Below are positions 1 through 10,736 of a stretch of DNA of 64,000 nt, one piece after another (position 1 is the stretch's first letter; every line of letters begins with the position of its first letter). Location: NCBI GenBank assembly GCA_047967505.1, contig CM106540.1; one strand, given 5' to 3'. Both the position numbers and the translations under genes were made by a program. The notes under the pieces were generated by a model, which worked only from the letters and a program-made list of their open reading frames with translations, searched no databases and was not told the origin of the DNA. The DNA is from Dipteris shenzhenensis (taxonomy: Eukaryota; Polypodiophyta; Polypodiopsida; Gleicheniales).

Positions 1-157
1 TTGAGATTCATTTGTCGAAGTGTGTCTAAGTGCGCTTCTAATAGCGCGTCAAACTTTCTTTTAAATTGTGCAGCATCGCCTATAGATGCACTATTAGCTG
101 TGTCTATAGGCATGCTACAACAGTTTATAGTTTTACATACCTTCTTCTTCTCCTTCT

Positions 158-205
158 CCTTCCCCTTCCCCTTCCCCTTCCCCTTCCCCTTCCCCTTCCC
201 CGCCC
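158..205. repeat. CCCCTT hexanucleotide microsatellite
   Basis: About eight uninterrupted copies of a CCCCTT-type hexamer lie inside a wider pyrimidine-rich stretch (about 143-290). The open frames across it encode only Pro/Phe/Leu repeats and I do not regard them as genes. The rest of 1-508 shows nothing I recognise. Confidence 0.85.
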
Positions 206-508
206 CTTCTCCCTTCTCCTTAATCCATTCTCCCTTCTTCTTCCATTCTTCCTTCTCTTTCTTAATCCTTACCTTCTCCTTTCCCTTGCATGCATGTCTA
301 AGTCGAATTTTCAATGCCTTAAGCATTCATGAGGAAATAGGGGATTACATCAATGATGGAAATAAGGGATTGCATGAGGGAAATTGGACTACAGCATGAG
401 GACGGGATAAAGAAAAAGGACATGCATGATGGAAATCATAGGATTGCATGAGAAAAATTGGGAAATTAGCATAACTCTTTTATATATGCATATGGAAAGA
501 GGGACATC

Positions 509-1255
509 ATGGCCTTCATGCGATCTATAGTTCATAGCAACTACAAAAAATTCTTTATTCCATTCAAAGAGCAGAAAAAAAGTTTGGCTGATGATACCAT
601 CAATGCTATTTGCTCTAGTTATCCCAATCCATCTAGTGTTGAGTTCACAGACAAATGGAAAAAGTCAAAGATTATCATTATCCTTGCCAATAAGAGATAT
701 TTGCTTAAGAGGTAGGCATTAGCCGAGATTGCTAGGAGAGATGGAGGTCAACCACCAAGGGGCCAGCCCCACACCGCTCATAAGCGCGAGTGGAAGAAAG
801 TGATGAAGGCAATGAAAGCAGACCCCAGTCTTTTGCAGCACGTGGAGGCATGAGGGATCCAAATGGAGCAATATGGAAACGTGCATTTTGGAGCAGGGGG
901 TATTGCATCATGGGAGGCCCAATTTGTAAGTATCGATCTCAAATTATATTGTGTTTATGTGGTTTATTAGGAGGTTGCTCCTTTGTACTAACCCCTCTGC
1001 AAATTGTGCCATCTTGCTTGATATCGTGGGTAGATACCCTACTCTTGCCGAGACAGCCTACCATCGTGGACATCGCAGGTAACATACACGGAGGCACTTC
1101 TATGATGAGGGGTTGATTACTGAGGAGCAGTATATCCGGGCTACTGGAGCGCCCTTGCAGGTATATAAAAGTACTTTAAAAATGTCAATGTTGTAAATAA
1201 AGATTTGGATTTTTCATACATTGATACACGTTGTCCCTCATTTACAGGCCCCTGG
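509..1255 (+). pseudogene. decayed spliced gene remnant, possibly plant transposase-like
   Basis: One reading frame runs from the ATG at 509 through TAG at 713 and TGA at 851 to a consensus donor, GTAAGTAT, near 927. The peptide has a Lys-rich stretch, the segment PHTAHKREWKKVMKAMK, and an acidic Gln-rich segment. A second coding-like block at about 1050-1160 (reading RRHFYDEGLITEEQYIRATG) ends at a CAG followed by GTATAT, and a third may start after 1247. The composition and the HT...K pattern recall the region next to plant En/Spm (Ptta-type) transposases, but I cannot confirm the family. Two in-frame stops make it a pseudogene if the reading is right. Confidence 0.35.
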
Positions 1256-1561
1256 GGATATTGATGTTACGTCAGCCATAATCCCAGAATCGTCTAGTGT
1301 GGTTATGGTGAAGCGGGAAACCAGAGGGCTCGATAGTGCTTGCATCTATACGGAGTGCATAAGTAAGGACTAAATGGGCATAGAGACTCTAAGGTCCAAA
1401 TGGACATATGGCACTCAAGAGAACACCATGTGGCAAGCACTAGGCTAGGAGGGAGGATTCCAGAAGGAACTGAAAAAAAGAAAGTAAGTTCATGTAACTA
1501 AGGGAATCCGTGGCTGGGTGGAAAAACGAGCTGAGGCCCTCTTGTTCAGGTAGCGTGACAT

Positions 1562-1573
1562 TGGTATCAGAGC
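1562..1573 (+). other. relict retrotransposon primer-binding site
   Basis: TGGTATCAGAGC is the 12-nt primer-binding sequence used by plant LTR retrotransposons primed by initiator tRNA-Met. The base run before it ends in GACA, so the preceding 260 bp (from about 1298, which begins TGTGG) may be an old LTR. I could not find the partner LTR or a readable gag downstream. This family differs from the three copia elements in the window. Confidence 0.5.
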
Positions 1574-1576
1574 CAG

Positions 1577-2560
1577 ACTTCATGCTCCAAAGTTCATGCC
1601 TCTAGGCATAGTCTGGCACAGCCTATACATGAGTCTCGCCACTGAGTCGCCATCCCCAGCCGCCAGGGAGCCCGTGCGTTGAGACTTTGCACCTTCTCGC
1701 TTCCACCTCGCCATCATCTGTGCCTTGACGTCCCGTCTGCAACTCACCATCGTCTGTGCCTTGAGGATCCGTCTGTAGCTCCGTGCACCTCGCCAGCCAT
1801 CTATAGCTCCATGCACTTCGCCAGCCATCTGCATTTTGCAGCTCCAAAGGTGCATACGTAAAGATTTATACTTTACGAAATTACGTCTATGAGGCTGGTC
1901 GTAAGATCAGGATCAAGGCGTTTTTACCAATGAAGCTTCTGAGGTGAATGAGGGATGCATATGTAAACATGATGAAGAGGCGCAGAAGGGCTCAGGATTC
2001 CCCGAAGGCCACAAACAAAATCGGTGCAACAGCAAGACTCCTTCAATGGTCATCAACGAGCCTAGCACTTGAGAATTATGGAGCATGATAGCGTTGGAGC
2101 TGTCTTGAGGTGGATATGCAAGCGCATCTAGTACAGCTGCGCGTCTTTCACCGATTCACCGTTTTGTCATTTATCTCAGAAAGAAAAAAACATAGACACG
2201 TCATCCCAAGGTTGAGAAACCTTTGGAAAAAGCCACCTCATCAAAGCTTTTATACCCCTCTATAAGTCTCAAAACCCCCCCTCTCTTTTCAAAGTCTTTT
2301 CACCCTCTTCTTTGTTCCAATCTCCTTAGCCTCGCCAAACTCAAAGAAGAAGATCGAAGAACGGGTCGAAAAGTTCGAAGCAAAGAGTATAATGGAGAAC
2401 TGGATCGGGACGAGAGATCAAATATTAAAAGCGTGAGAAGACGCGTCGACTTCAAAGACAAATTCAAGACCATCGAACAAATACCAGGGAAGTAGGCATC
2501 ATATTTTGTCTCTCTGATATAAAGCGCTTTGCTTTACATTTTCTAGAAAATATACATTTT
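1577..2560. other. unassigned region with short tandem motifs and a TATA-like leader
   Basis: At 1690-1850 a motif reading CCTCGCCA..CATCTGTGCC recurs several times with variation, a small degenerate minisatellite. At 2245-2265 there are TATA-like sequences (TTTTATACC, CTATAAG), followed by a pyrimidine-rich leader. A 90-codon frame at 2223-2495 starts with Met but has no recognisable domain. I call no gene here. Confidence 0.35.
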
Positions 2561-2564
2561 TAAA

Positions 2565-2771
2565 ATGACAACTCCAGAAAGGGATGGTATGATTAGGGAG
2601 GCCGAGGAAAGGGCTAGAAAGGGAAAAGCAATAGTTAGAGAGGAAATACATGAGGAGGTACAAACTGAAACTCAAGAGGATAATGTAGAAATGGAGGATA
2701 TTGATTATGGAATTCCGTATGTGGAATTCACTAAACTTGAAACTCGAATGCAAAATATAGAAACACAGTAG
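2565..2771 (+). CDS. short charged ORF, unknown, probably relict
   Basis: A 68-residue frame opens with MTTPERDGMIREAEERARKG and is dominated by Glu, Arg and Lys, so it would form a charged helix. It sits 300 bp after a TATA-like sequence and ends at TAG. Related-looking sequence continues in other frames to about 3000, so it is more likely the start of a decayed transposon protein (gag-like) than a complete gene. No motif identifies a family. Confidence 0.25.
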   Translation: MTTPERDGMIREAEERARKGKAIVREEIHEEVQTETQEDNVEMEDIDYGIPYVEFTKLETRMQNIETQ

Positions 2772-3163
2772 GGGTCATCAGTGAAACATTAAAAACCCTA
2801 ACTGAAGCTATGACTAAGATAAACGATTCTCAATCAGTATCTATTACTGAAAAATCACCGATTCCTCCTAATGGGCTCCTAATCAAGTTGAGAGGTCGAC
2901 CTCTCAACTTAGAGAAACATCGAACGGTTTCCAAAACCGTCTGTCCCATTGCGTTCCGGACGTCACCTTTTGAGACATCTGCTTATCTTATCACTCAAAA
3001 ATCCCTTTGAGGGTAGATGCCATTAGGTGCATTGCAACTGCAATGGACTGAGATGATGGTATTTTCCATCCACTCAATTCTTCATGTTGGTTAACACGCT
3101 TTTGGAGGTCATCCTTGAGAAAGATACATCACATCCTTTCACTTGCTCTACTACTGCTTGAAC

Positions 3164-3484
3164 CTACCAGAACTTCACGGTTCCTCTTATATTAGGAGGA
3201 AAGAAGTGAATGATCTTCTTCAGCACATCTTGGAGGTCTGTTGGCAAGCTAGAAAGCTTGACTCCACCATCTTTACTAATCTGAGTGTTGGGGTATACAT
3301 CTCGAATATCCTGTCTCTTCCACTGCTTCTCGAAAAAGTGTGCTTGCAAACTGCCTCTAGAAATTCCTAGAGCATTCTCAATCACGCTTTCATTGATGGT
3401 AATCTTATGACCTTGATAGACTAGTTGCACCTTCTTCACGTTCACCTCCTGTACCAACCTAGTGAAGTTTTGGAGAGCATCCAA
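3164..3484 (-). pseudogene. decayed transposon-like protein fragment (copy 1)
   Basis: The 106-residue minus-strand frame begins MDALQNFTRLVQEVNVKKVQ and contains GHKITINESVIENALGIS, followed by an FFEKQW..DVYPN segment and a C-terminal LQDVLKKIIHFF block. The pattern (hydrophobic helix, a GxxIxI..xxI..aLG step, then a linker) recalls the N-terminal domain seen in many plant retrotransposon or 'putative plant transposon' proteins. That family assignment is my inference. A second, more damaged copy lies at 6829-7165, so the gene was carried by the segmental duplication. Confidence 0.35.
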
Positions 3485-3659
3485 ATTTGGCTTTTGAAGA
3501 GCGAGAGAGGAGATCCATATGTCATGATCTCAAGATCAGGGGAGAAGGGGCTCTTGTACTATGTTGTAGAGAGGGAGGAAAGATTATGTGAGGATCTCTC
3601 AGACTGTGCAGGGTCCATTACGAGAGGGAATAGAAGTTGGAGAACGGAGATAGAAATGG

Positions 3660-3890
3660 TCGAGAGGGATAGAAGATGAAATAGTGAAGGAAATGGAATA
3701 GTGGAGGCTTGAGTTTGCAGTCCAACCGCAAGGGAGAAAGAAACAGCCAAGAGGGATAGAAGATGAAACATGAAGGAAATGGAATAGTGGAGGCTTGAGT
3801 TTGTAGTCCGATTGCAAGGGAGAATGAAACGGTCGAGAGCGATAGAAGACAAAACAGTTAAGGAAATGGAATAGCGGTTTGTAGCCCAAC
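3660..3890. repeat. tandem repeat, about 87 bp x 3 (copy 1)
   Basis: Three successive units start GAGAGGGATAGAAGATGAAA and contain GGAAATGGAATAGTGGAGGC (units at about 3662, 3749 and 3835). The same three-unit array occurs at 7351-7560. The long minus-strand frames across it are low-complexity products of the repeat. Confidence 0.8.
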
Positions 3891-4099
3891 TACACTGTCA
3901 AGGTGAGAGCCACCACGATGGCTGGCTTGAATTTTGATTAATTCAAGGTGGTAGTACTGACTTGCATGGTAATGAGTGATTAGAGGTGGTGGCATCTAAG
4001 ATTCCCAACCATGTCTATGGTGGCGACTAAGACCCAGTGATCTGGCTGTTAATTATCAGCCACTGTAGTGGCCCGCAATTACTCACCTTCCAATTACCA

Positions 4100-4640
4100 C
4101 CACCGGGCTTGCATGCATGATTACTATGAGTGTAGTAAATTACAAGTCACCAAGCTTGCATGCTCAAGAGAGTACTAGAGTGCATGGTAATGAGGGATTA
4201 GAGGTGATTAGGCTTCATGATTTACTTTTGTGGGAATTACTACCTGGTGGTGGTGGCTCTTATCATCATCCACATCTATTGTGGCTATGATTCCATCGAG
4301 TTGGCAATTAAAATTACTAACCACCGCTCACCCACCACCGGGCTTAAGCATGCATGATCACTATGAGTGCAGTAAAAATTACCAGTCAGCAGGCTCGCAT
4401 GCTCAGTAGAGTACTAGAGTGCATGGTAATGAATGATTACATCCACGTCTGTCGTGGCTACGATTCAACTAGGCTCACAATTAAAATTACCAACCACAAC
4501 CACTCACCCACCATCGGGCTTATGCATACATGATCACTACGAGTGCAGTAAAAATTACCAGTCACCGGGCTTGCATGCTCAGTAGAGAACTAGAGTGCAT
4601 GGTAATGAGTGATTAGAGCTTCATGATTTACCTTTGTGGA
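4100..4640. repeat. degenerate tandem repeat with GGGCTTGCATGC units
   Basis: Three related blocks begin near 4105, 4340 and 4516 with GGGCTT..GCATGATYACTA and continue through AGTGCAGTAAAAATTACC and TGCATGGTAATGAGTGATT. The spacing is uneven (about 235 and 176 bp). Two diverged blocks of the same kind lie at 7800-7990. Confidence 0.65.
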
Positions 4641-4870
4641 ATTTACTGCCAGGTGGTGGTGGCTCTCATCAACCATGTCTGTCATGGCTAAGATTCCATC
4701 GTGCTGGCAATTACCAGCTGCCGCAGTGACTCAGCCACCACATTAAACATTAGTATTAGCTTAATTACATGAAACAACAGAACAAGGAAGGATAACCTCA
4801 ATCCATGAAGAAACTATTTTTATAGATCGCATTTAGAGTACAACATATTCACTCATCCTCAGAAGTGTCC

Positions 4871-5180
4871 TCATCGTAAATGGAGATCTTGCCCACATTG
4901 GGTAGACCCCTCCTCTTCTTTGCATGCTCCCATCTTTGCCTGCTTCCCATCTCTCCATCCTCTTGCTACCCTTGCCTCTATCCAATCATCCTTATCCAAG
5001 CCATTCTTGTCAACTATACCCTCCCACGCTACTCTAGCTATTGACCACTTAGCCCTAGCTCGTGCTACATTGTGAGCATTGTCGTACCGCTTGCTTGCAT
5101 CCAACGAACACTTTATGGAGTGATCCTGATGATGAGGATCAACCGCATGCCCTTCAAGAAGTTCACCCTTAGGTATGCGA
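4871..5180 (-). pseudogene. unrecognised decayed coding block
   Basis: An open minus-strand frame from about 5180 to 4873 reads PPLPRGRIPKGELLEG, then DASKRYDNAHNVARARAKW, then DDWIEARVARGW. The composition is protein-like (Trp, Arg and Asp balanced), but there is no Met near the front. The sequence just upstream (5181-5331) continues in another frame, so a frameshift is likely. I do not recognise the family. Its position beside other minus-strand transposon-like debris suggests a transposon origin. Confidence 0.3.
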
Positions 5181-5331
5181 CCCCTTGGGAGTGGTGGATG
5201 GGCTCTAAACCATGATCCTTATTCCTATGCATATTGAGCAATTGCCTATGACATACCTCTTTGCCGTTCAGGCCACACCCCCTCATAATAAATACTTGTC
5301 TCAATTTTTTGATGTTACGTGCGTAACACAC

Positions 5332-6080
5332 CTTGAATTCCTTTATTTTGAGAAGGACTTATTCTGCACACGAATGACTCAATTAGTCTGCAGAAACAAT
5401 TCAAAATGGTGATTGCCTAAATACAGGTACATTAAGTCATTGCCTTTAGAGCATTTTATTGTGGGCATTTTGCTTGTGCTACCTTGGAAGCACTTTGCCG
5501 TGGGTGGTTTGTTTGTGCTAGCTCATCGTCTCCTACAACCTCCTCTACACGTTGCTTGCCCTTCACTTACCCTTTCTTAGGCACTTGGGAGGTTGATGTT
5601 GCTTCTCTTGTGGGGGAGGAAGGGCCATGACAACAAAGCAAGTAGACTCTGTAAGAAGGAACTCTGTAAGAAGGAACTTAATATATAGACATAGGCTTAG
5701 AATAATGGAAACACATAGTATACTAATTAAGTTATAGCCTATAGAGACAGCCTAGTGGTGGAAATTGTCGTGTTTCTTAGTATTTAAATTCATTAAATTT
5801 AATTTCTTGCTATTCAGGGCATATACCACTATTAAATTGTGAAATTTAGAAATGAAAAGCAACATATTGTTATTTTCTAATGGTGAAATTCATAAATAAA
5901 AAGCAATATACTTGTTATTGTCTAATATGTGAAGTGGAGACGGTCAAGCTAAACCATCTCGGTGGTTGAAATTGTGATAGTTTCCTAAACCATCCCGGTG
6001 GTTGAAATTGTGCCTATCCTAAATGTGTCCTAAACCAGCCTGGTGGTTGAAAACTGTTTTGCTTCATTATGTACTTTAAT
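5332..6080. other. AT-rich spacer with a short GGTGGTTGAAA repeat
   Basis: Nothing coding is supported here. At 5955-6050 the motif AACCA.CYYGGTGGTTGAAA occurs three times, a small tandem repeat. Two copies of TGTAAGAAGGAACT lie at 5650-5680. Confidence 0.4.
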
Positions 6081-6194
6081 TAGACCGTGGTGGCTACAAC
6101 AAATTGCTCCATTGTGGCTGTTGTAACTTGTTCCACTATGGCTGCCCTCTACATCCTTCCTGGCCTGGGGAGCTACCTTGTTGTCTTCTCCACC

Positions 6195-6434
6195 TTAGCT
6201 GCTCTCTGCCCCATCCTTCTTGGCCTTGAAGCACTCTCGCAGTTCTTGCATCACCTTTCTGGTTTCTGCATTCTCCCTTTTCAGCTCCTCCATCATCTGG
6301 TCTTTTTCAATGTTCAATGCATTCTGGATGTTGCAGAGCCATTTGTAAAGACCCTCCTTTTTGGCTCTCTGATCTTCAAGATCCTTTCGTATCTTTTCTA
6401 GCTCCTTGTCCGCCATATCCCCGTCATTTCTCAC
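6195..6434 (-). pseudogene. coiled-coil fragment, probably gag-like
   Basis: The 79-residue minus-strand frame is almost wholly Lys/Glu/Leu (for example KELEKIRKDLEDQRAKKEGL), with heptad-like spacing typical of a coiled coil. It ends at a TAG at its 3' end. It lies downstream on the same strand of the transposon-like block at 6829-7165, and the DNA between (6435-6660) reads as more Lys/Glu-rich protein in shifted frames. Together they look like one decayed gene running 7165 to 6195. No catalytic motif is visible. Confidence 0.35.
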
Positions 6435-6828
6435 TTCTTCGAGCCTATCTCAAAGCTCCTTCATGCGCTTCTCTGCTTCTTCTCTTTATGCCTTTCCATG
6501 TTGATTTTTGTAGCGGCCTCAGCTTGCTCTTGTGCCTACAAGGCCTTGCTTATGCCTCCCCTACCTTGGCTTATGTACCTTTCTTGAGACTTTTCTCAAG
6601 TTGCACTACCTTGGTTGCATCGGTGTCTTTCTCTTGTAGAGAAGTCACCTTCTGAGACATCTACTTATCATATTGCTGAAAAATATGCCATCAGTGCATT
6701 GCAACTCCAACGGATTGAGATGACAATTGGGATTTGCCATCCACGTAATTCTTTAGGTTGATTAACAGGCTCTTGGATATCGCCCTTGAGAAAGATACAT
6801 CACGTCTGCTTAGTTGCTCTACTACTGC

Positions 6829-7165
6829 TTAAACCTGCCAAAACTTGCAGGTTCCTCTCGTATCATGAAAGAAGTGAATGGTCTTCTTTAGCACATCTTG
6901 AAGGTCTATTTGTAGGCTAGAAAGCTTGACTCCACCATCTTTACTAATGTGAGCGTTGGGGTATACATCTAGAATATTTTGTCTCTTCCACTGCTTCTTG
7001 AAAAAGTGTGCTTGCAAAATTACCTCTAGAAATTCCTACACAATTTTCAATCACGCTTTCATTGATGGTAATCTTCTGACCTTGATAGACTAGTTGCTCC
7101 TCCTTCACGTTCACCTCCTATACCAACCTGCTAAAGTTTTGGAGAGCATCCAAATTGGGCTTTTG
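6829..7165 (-). pseudogene. decayed transposon-like protein fragment (copy 2)
   Basis: This is the duplicate of 3164-3484. The minus-strand frame keeps FFKKQWKRQNILDVYPN and LQDVLKKTIHFF, but it lacks an intact N-terminal half because of stops near 7020 and indels upstream. The peptide differences from copy 1 include many conservative changes, and both copies are truncated. Function unknown. Confidence 0.35.
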
Positions 7166-7350
7166 AAGAGAGAGAGAGAGAGAGAGGAGATCCCATATGT
7201 CACGATTTTAAGATTAGGGGAGGAGGGGGGCTCTCGCACTATGCTACAGAGGGGGAGAAAAGATTGTGTGAGGAGCTCCCGGACTGTGCAGGGTCCATTA
7301 CGAGAGGGGATAGAAGCTACAAGAAGAGTGCAAGGGAGATAGAAATGGTC

Positions 7351-7560
7351 GAGAGGGATAGAAGATGAAACAATGAAGGAAATGGAATAGTGAAGGCTTG
7401 AGTTTGCAGTAGTCTGATTGCAGGGGAGAAAGAAATGGTCGAGAGGGATGGAAGATGAAACAGTGAAGGAAATGGAATAGTGGAAGCTTGAGTTTGCAGT
7501 CCGATTGCAAGGGAGAATGAAATGGTTGAGAGGGATAGAAGACGAAACGGTTAAGGGAAT
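7351..7560. repeat. tandem repeat, about 88 bp x 3 (copy 2)
   Basis: Units start near 7351, 7441 and 7528 with GAGAGGGATRGAAGAYGAAA. They correspond one for one to the units at 3662, 3749 and 3835, so the array predates the segmental duplication. Confidence 0.8.
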
Positions 7561-8090
7561 GGAATTAAATAATAGCCCGACTATAATGTCAAGGTGAGAG
7601 CCACCGTGGTGGTTGTCCCAAATTTTGATTAATTCAAGGCGGCAATATTGACTTGCATGGTAATGACTGATTAGAGGTGGTGACATCTAAGATTCCCAGC
7701 CGCGTTTGTGGTGGCGACTAAGACCCATTGGGCTGGTAGTTAATTACCAGCCACCGCAGTGGCCCGCAATTACTCAGCTTCCAATTACCACCACCAGGCT
7801 TGCATGCATGATTACTATGAGTGCAGTAAATTACCAATCACCAGGCTTGCATGCTTAGGAGAGTACTAGATGCATGATCACTATGAGTGCAATAAAAATT
7901 ACCTATCTCTGGGCTCGCATGCTCAGTAGAGATTTGATTGCATGGTAATGAGTGATTAGAGCTTCATGATTTACCTTTGTGGGAATTATTCCCTAGTGGT
8001 GGTGGCTCTCATCAAAGATTCCACCAGGCTGGCAGTTAATTACTAGCCATCGGAGTGGCCTATTCACCCACCACATGGCATCTACTTCAT

Positions 8091-9090
8091 GATTACCATC
8101 CCATCTAGGGTGGTGCTTAAGATTCCACTACGGTGGCTTGCAATTAATATGGATGGAACCCCAAGCTCCAACTACAATGGTGGCTCAAACTTTATAATAT
8201 ATATTATCCATGTGGCATTTGGCATGTTACTACGCTCTCATCTGCGCCTGCTCTGCTACTTTGCTCCACACACTCTGCTACTTTGACCACACCCCTCCTC
8301 TAGCTCTTTTTTGCCCCTACTCTACTTTGCTCCATGCTCCCTCCTCCAACTCTCGTCACTCATTTGTTGCTCACCCACTCATCTTCACCATATGTACTAC
8401 CAACCCCCCTCGATGCTATTTGATCCCAATGTTACCTACCTTCTCATATAAGGTGATTGCGTTGCACTCACTTGGAGTAGAAATGCTAGCACTAGTGAAG
8501 ACCTTTCGTTCCCACAGTCAATGCCCCCCACATCTGCATGTCACCACCTTAAATGATATGCTCATAGAGGGCCTCTTTATGGATTTGCTATATGGGTTCC
8601 CCCTAGATGTTGATGAAGGCCTCAGTATTTTCAAAACAGAGCACTCTTGACTTGTTGGGGGGGCCGTAATTTGAGTTCTGGCAAAGTGCATGGTCTTCAG
8701 CATTTCCATCATATCCTCCTTTGGCTCCCTAAAAATTTTTAATGCAACAAGCTAGACTGGTAGAAAACTGAGTTGTACAAATCCCCTCTTGCTCAAATAA
8801 GTCTCTCAGCAATGGTGGCTGGATCTAATATTTTGGCCTCTTAAGGCTCTCAATGATCTTTTGGCTCACTGGATGTAATGTTTTGGTCTCTAAGGCTCTC
8901 AGCAATTGATGAGTTTTTATTACATTTATGTAATCTATTTTTGTTCAATTTGAGGCTCTCAATATGCACTATTGTTAACTTTTATATTTGAATGTTTATG
9001 GTCGCTAGTTGTAATCTTTTAGCCTTAAAGGCTCTCATCAATTGTCAAGTTTTTATGTTGATGTGGTTGTACTTGCACTAATAATGCACA
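8091..9090. other. intergenic, with repeated AGGCTCTCA motifs
   Basis: No supported gene. A plus-strand frame at 8440-8650 looks mildly protein-like but has no recognisable motif. Between 8800 and 9050 the phrase RAGGCTCTCARYAATTG recurs at least four times at irregular spacing. Confidence 0.35.
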
Positions 9091-9092
9091 AA

Positions 9093-9152
9093 GGGTGGTA
9101 TTGGTGTCTACATGCTTGTACATGCAAGCATGTAGACACCAACTACTCACCC
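9093..9152. repeat. hairpin with 18-bp perfect arms
   Basis: TTGGTGTCTACATGCTTG (9101-9118) is the exact reverse complement of 9125-9142, separated by a 6-nt loop. The pairing extends imperfectly to about 9093 and 9152 (GGGTG...CACCC). It overlaps the end of a decayed minus-strand coding block. Confidence 0.85.
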
Positions 9153-9770
9153 TCAAATGGTAATCCATAAGTAACACATTCCCCATAGAAAGTAATGTTG
9201 TTGAGCCCATCCAGATTATGGGGTATATGCTCTATAGTAATCATGTCACCAACCTTGAGCTGTTGTACTAATGCCTCTATAAATAGACATTGTCTCTTCG
9301 CATTTGCAATTGTGGTCATAGCAGCTTCATATCTTTTCTACATGGGCATATTGAAATTATGATATATTTGTCATCCAAGTATGTCTTATAGGAGCACTAT
9401 CAAAATTTCCTAGTGGTAACATTGCTCTGCCTTGATCCTCATGTTTCAACAATTGAACAAATTCATTCTCATGTCCTTTGGGAATCCACTAAACAATGCC
9501 CTACTATCCTCATGTGTGTACCGCACCATCAAGAATCCTAGTTGGATCATTTGAACTCATGAAATTTACTTGCTCAATGAATTTATCCTTGATTTTTTTG
9601 TTGCCTAAATTTCATATTTATCTAGTTCTTGTTTCACAACTCGACCTTTATGTTAGAAAAGGGTGGAGGTTGCATGCTCTAGCTAATGCTTCCCATAGCC
9701 AAAGCTAGATGAAACAATATAGTTCCTAGGAGTCTTTGAATTGTTGAGATTGAGGTGTCATAGTGTCAAT
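9153..9770 (-). pseudogene. unrecognised decayed coding block
   Basis: Reading 9770 to 9153 on the minus strand, successive frames give NIGFEIDTMTPQSQQF, then KIKDKFIEQVNFMSSND, FPKGHENEFVQLLKHEDQ, LPLGNFDSAPIRHTWMTN, and finally ALVQQLKVGDMITIEHIPHN with FYGECVTYGLPFEGE before the stop. The pieces join with at least two frameshifts and several stops. The peptides look real (mixed, non-repetitive), but I do not recognise the protein. A long non-retroviral transposon protein is as likely as a host gene. Confidence 0.4.
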
Positions 9771-9869
9771 TTCAAATCCAATATTTATTCTATGATGTCT
9801 GTTAGTGTAGAGATAGAGATAGCGATGCAAATAGTAAATGAACTATGCTAGAGAGAGATGTAGAAATAG

Positions 9870-9872
9870 AAA

Positions 9873-9951
<79 letters not shown>

Positions 9952-9955
9952 ATCG
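9870..9955. repeat. CT dinucleotide microsatellite
   Basis: Roughly 40 CT repeats run from about 9873, with a single interruption (CTTT) near the end, flanked by GATA-like repeats. The Ser/Leu open frame across it is an artefact of the repeat. Confidence 0.95.
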
Positions 9956-10736
9956 ATCTATCTAACTTTTATTTGTGTGTGTGTGGAAGACAAGACAACA
10001 ACCCGTTTTGCATAGTGAAAAGACAAAAGAGTCAGGGTAAAGGATAGAAAGAGAACATTATAGAATTAAGGAAGAGTACGTACGTAAAGCACCTACAAAA
10101 TTGCATAAAAAGTATATATGAACTTTGATAAGAAATGACAATAATGTTTTTGCAAAAAAAAAAAAGAGAGCTTGGTGAAGTCCTAATAAGCATCTCTTTT
10201 ATTGAAGAGGAGAGTCTGCATACCTGCCACCATCCTACAAGAAAACATGGTAAGAACTAGCTTAACTTTAATTGGGAAGACATGTGTCATAAACACCCCT
10301 CCCTTGTTATCAGGGTCACAATAAAATAGTAGCTTAAACACAGACTTAAACAGCTCGATGTGGACTTGAAAGGTAAAAAAAGGGGCCTAGAGAGAATTTG
10401 AAAAAAAGAAAAAAGGATTTAAAAAGTTAGTTTTAAAATTTTAATAAAAATAATTGGGGGGAAATCAAGTGAAATTAGGAAAAGTTATGGGGAAGGAAGA
10501 GGAAAAAATAGGGAAGAAAATTGGAGAAAATTGGTTAAAGATGCAGGGGGAGAGAGAGAGAGAGAGAGAGAGCATTAAGAAAGAAATTGGAAAAAATTTA
10601 GGAGGAATCAGGAAAAATTAGGGAGTGTTTGTAAGATAGAAGGAAAAGGAATTAGAAAAAATAGGAAAAGGGGAAATTAAGAAATTAAATGGATGCAAAA
10701 GAAAAAGGAGAATAGTAAGTGTGTGTGCGTGTTTTC
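9956..10736. other. AT/purine-rich intergenic DNA
   Basis: Contains a poly-A run (10157-10169), a (GA)n run at 10550-10573, and purine-rich DNA (GGAAAAATTAGG-like words) up to 10680. No gene is supported. Confidence 0.5.

Larger units (their letters stand above)
2970..4750. repeat. segmental duplication, copy 1
   Basis: This block is homologous, in the same orientation, to 6650-8090. Both copies carry in order the same decayed minus-strand coding block, a set of three 87-90 bp tandem repeats, and a CA/TG-rich stretch with repeated GGGCTTGCATGC motifs. Copy 1 has extra internal repeats in its last third. Similarity by eye is high but not perfect, indicating an old event. Confidence 0.75.
6650..8090. 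repeat. segmental duplication, copy 2
   Basis: Homologous to 2970-4750 in the same orientation. It keeps the coding block (6829-7165, minus strand), the three 87-90 bp tandem units (7351-7560), and a shorter version of the GGGCTTGCATGC repeat region. The purine run at 7165-7185 is an expanded GA repeat absent from copy 1. Confidence 0.75.

Noticed and set aside
6087-6655. Plus-strand frames rich in Leu, Cys and Ser
   Set aside because: They lie opposite a charged coiled-coil minus-strand frame, whose complement naturally gives Leu/Ser-rich peptide.
9838-10047. Ser/Leu frame over the CT microsatellite
   Set aside because: Microsatellite artefact.
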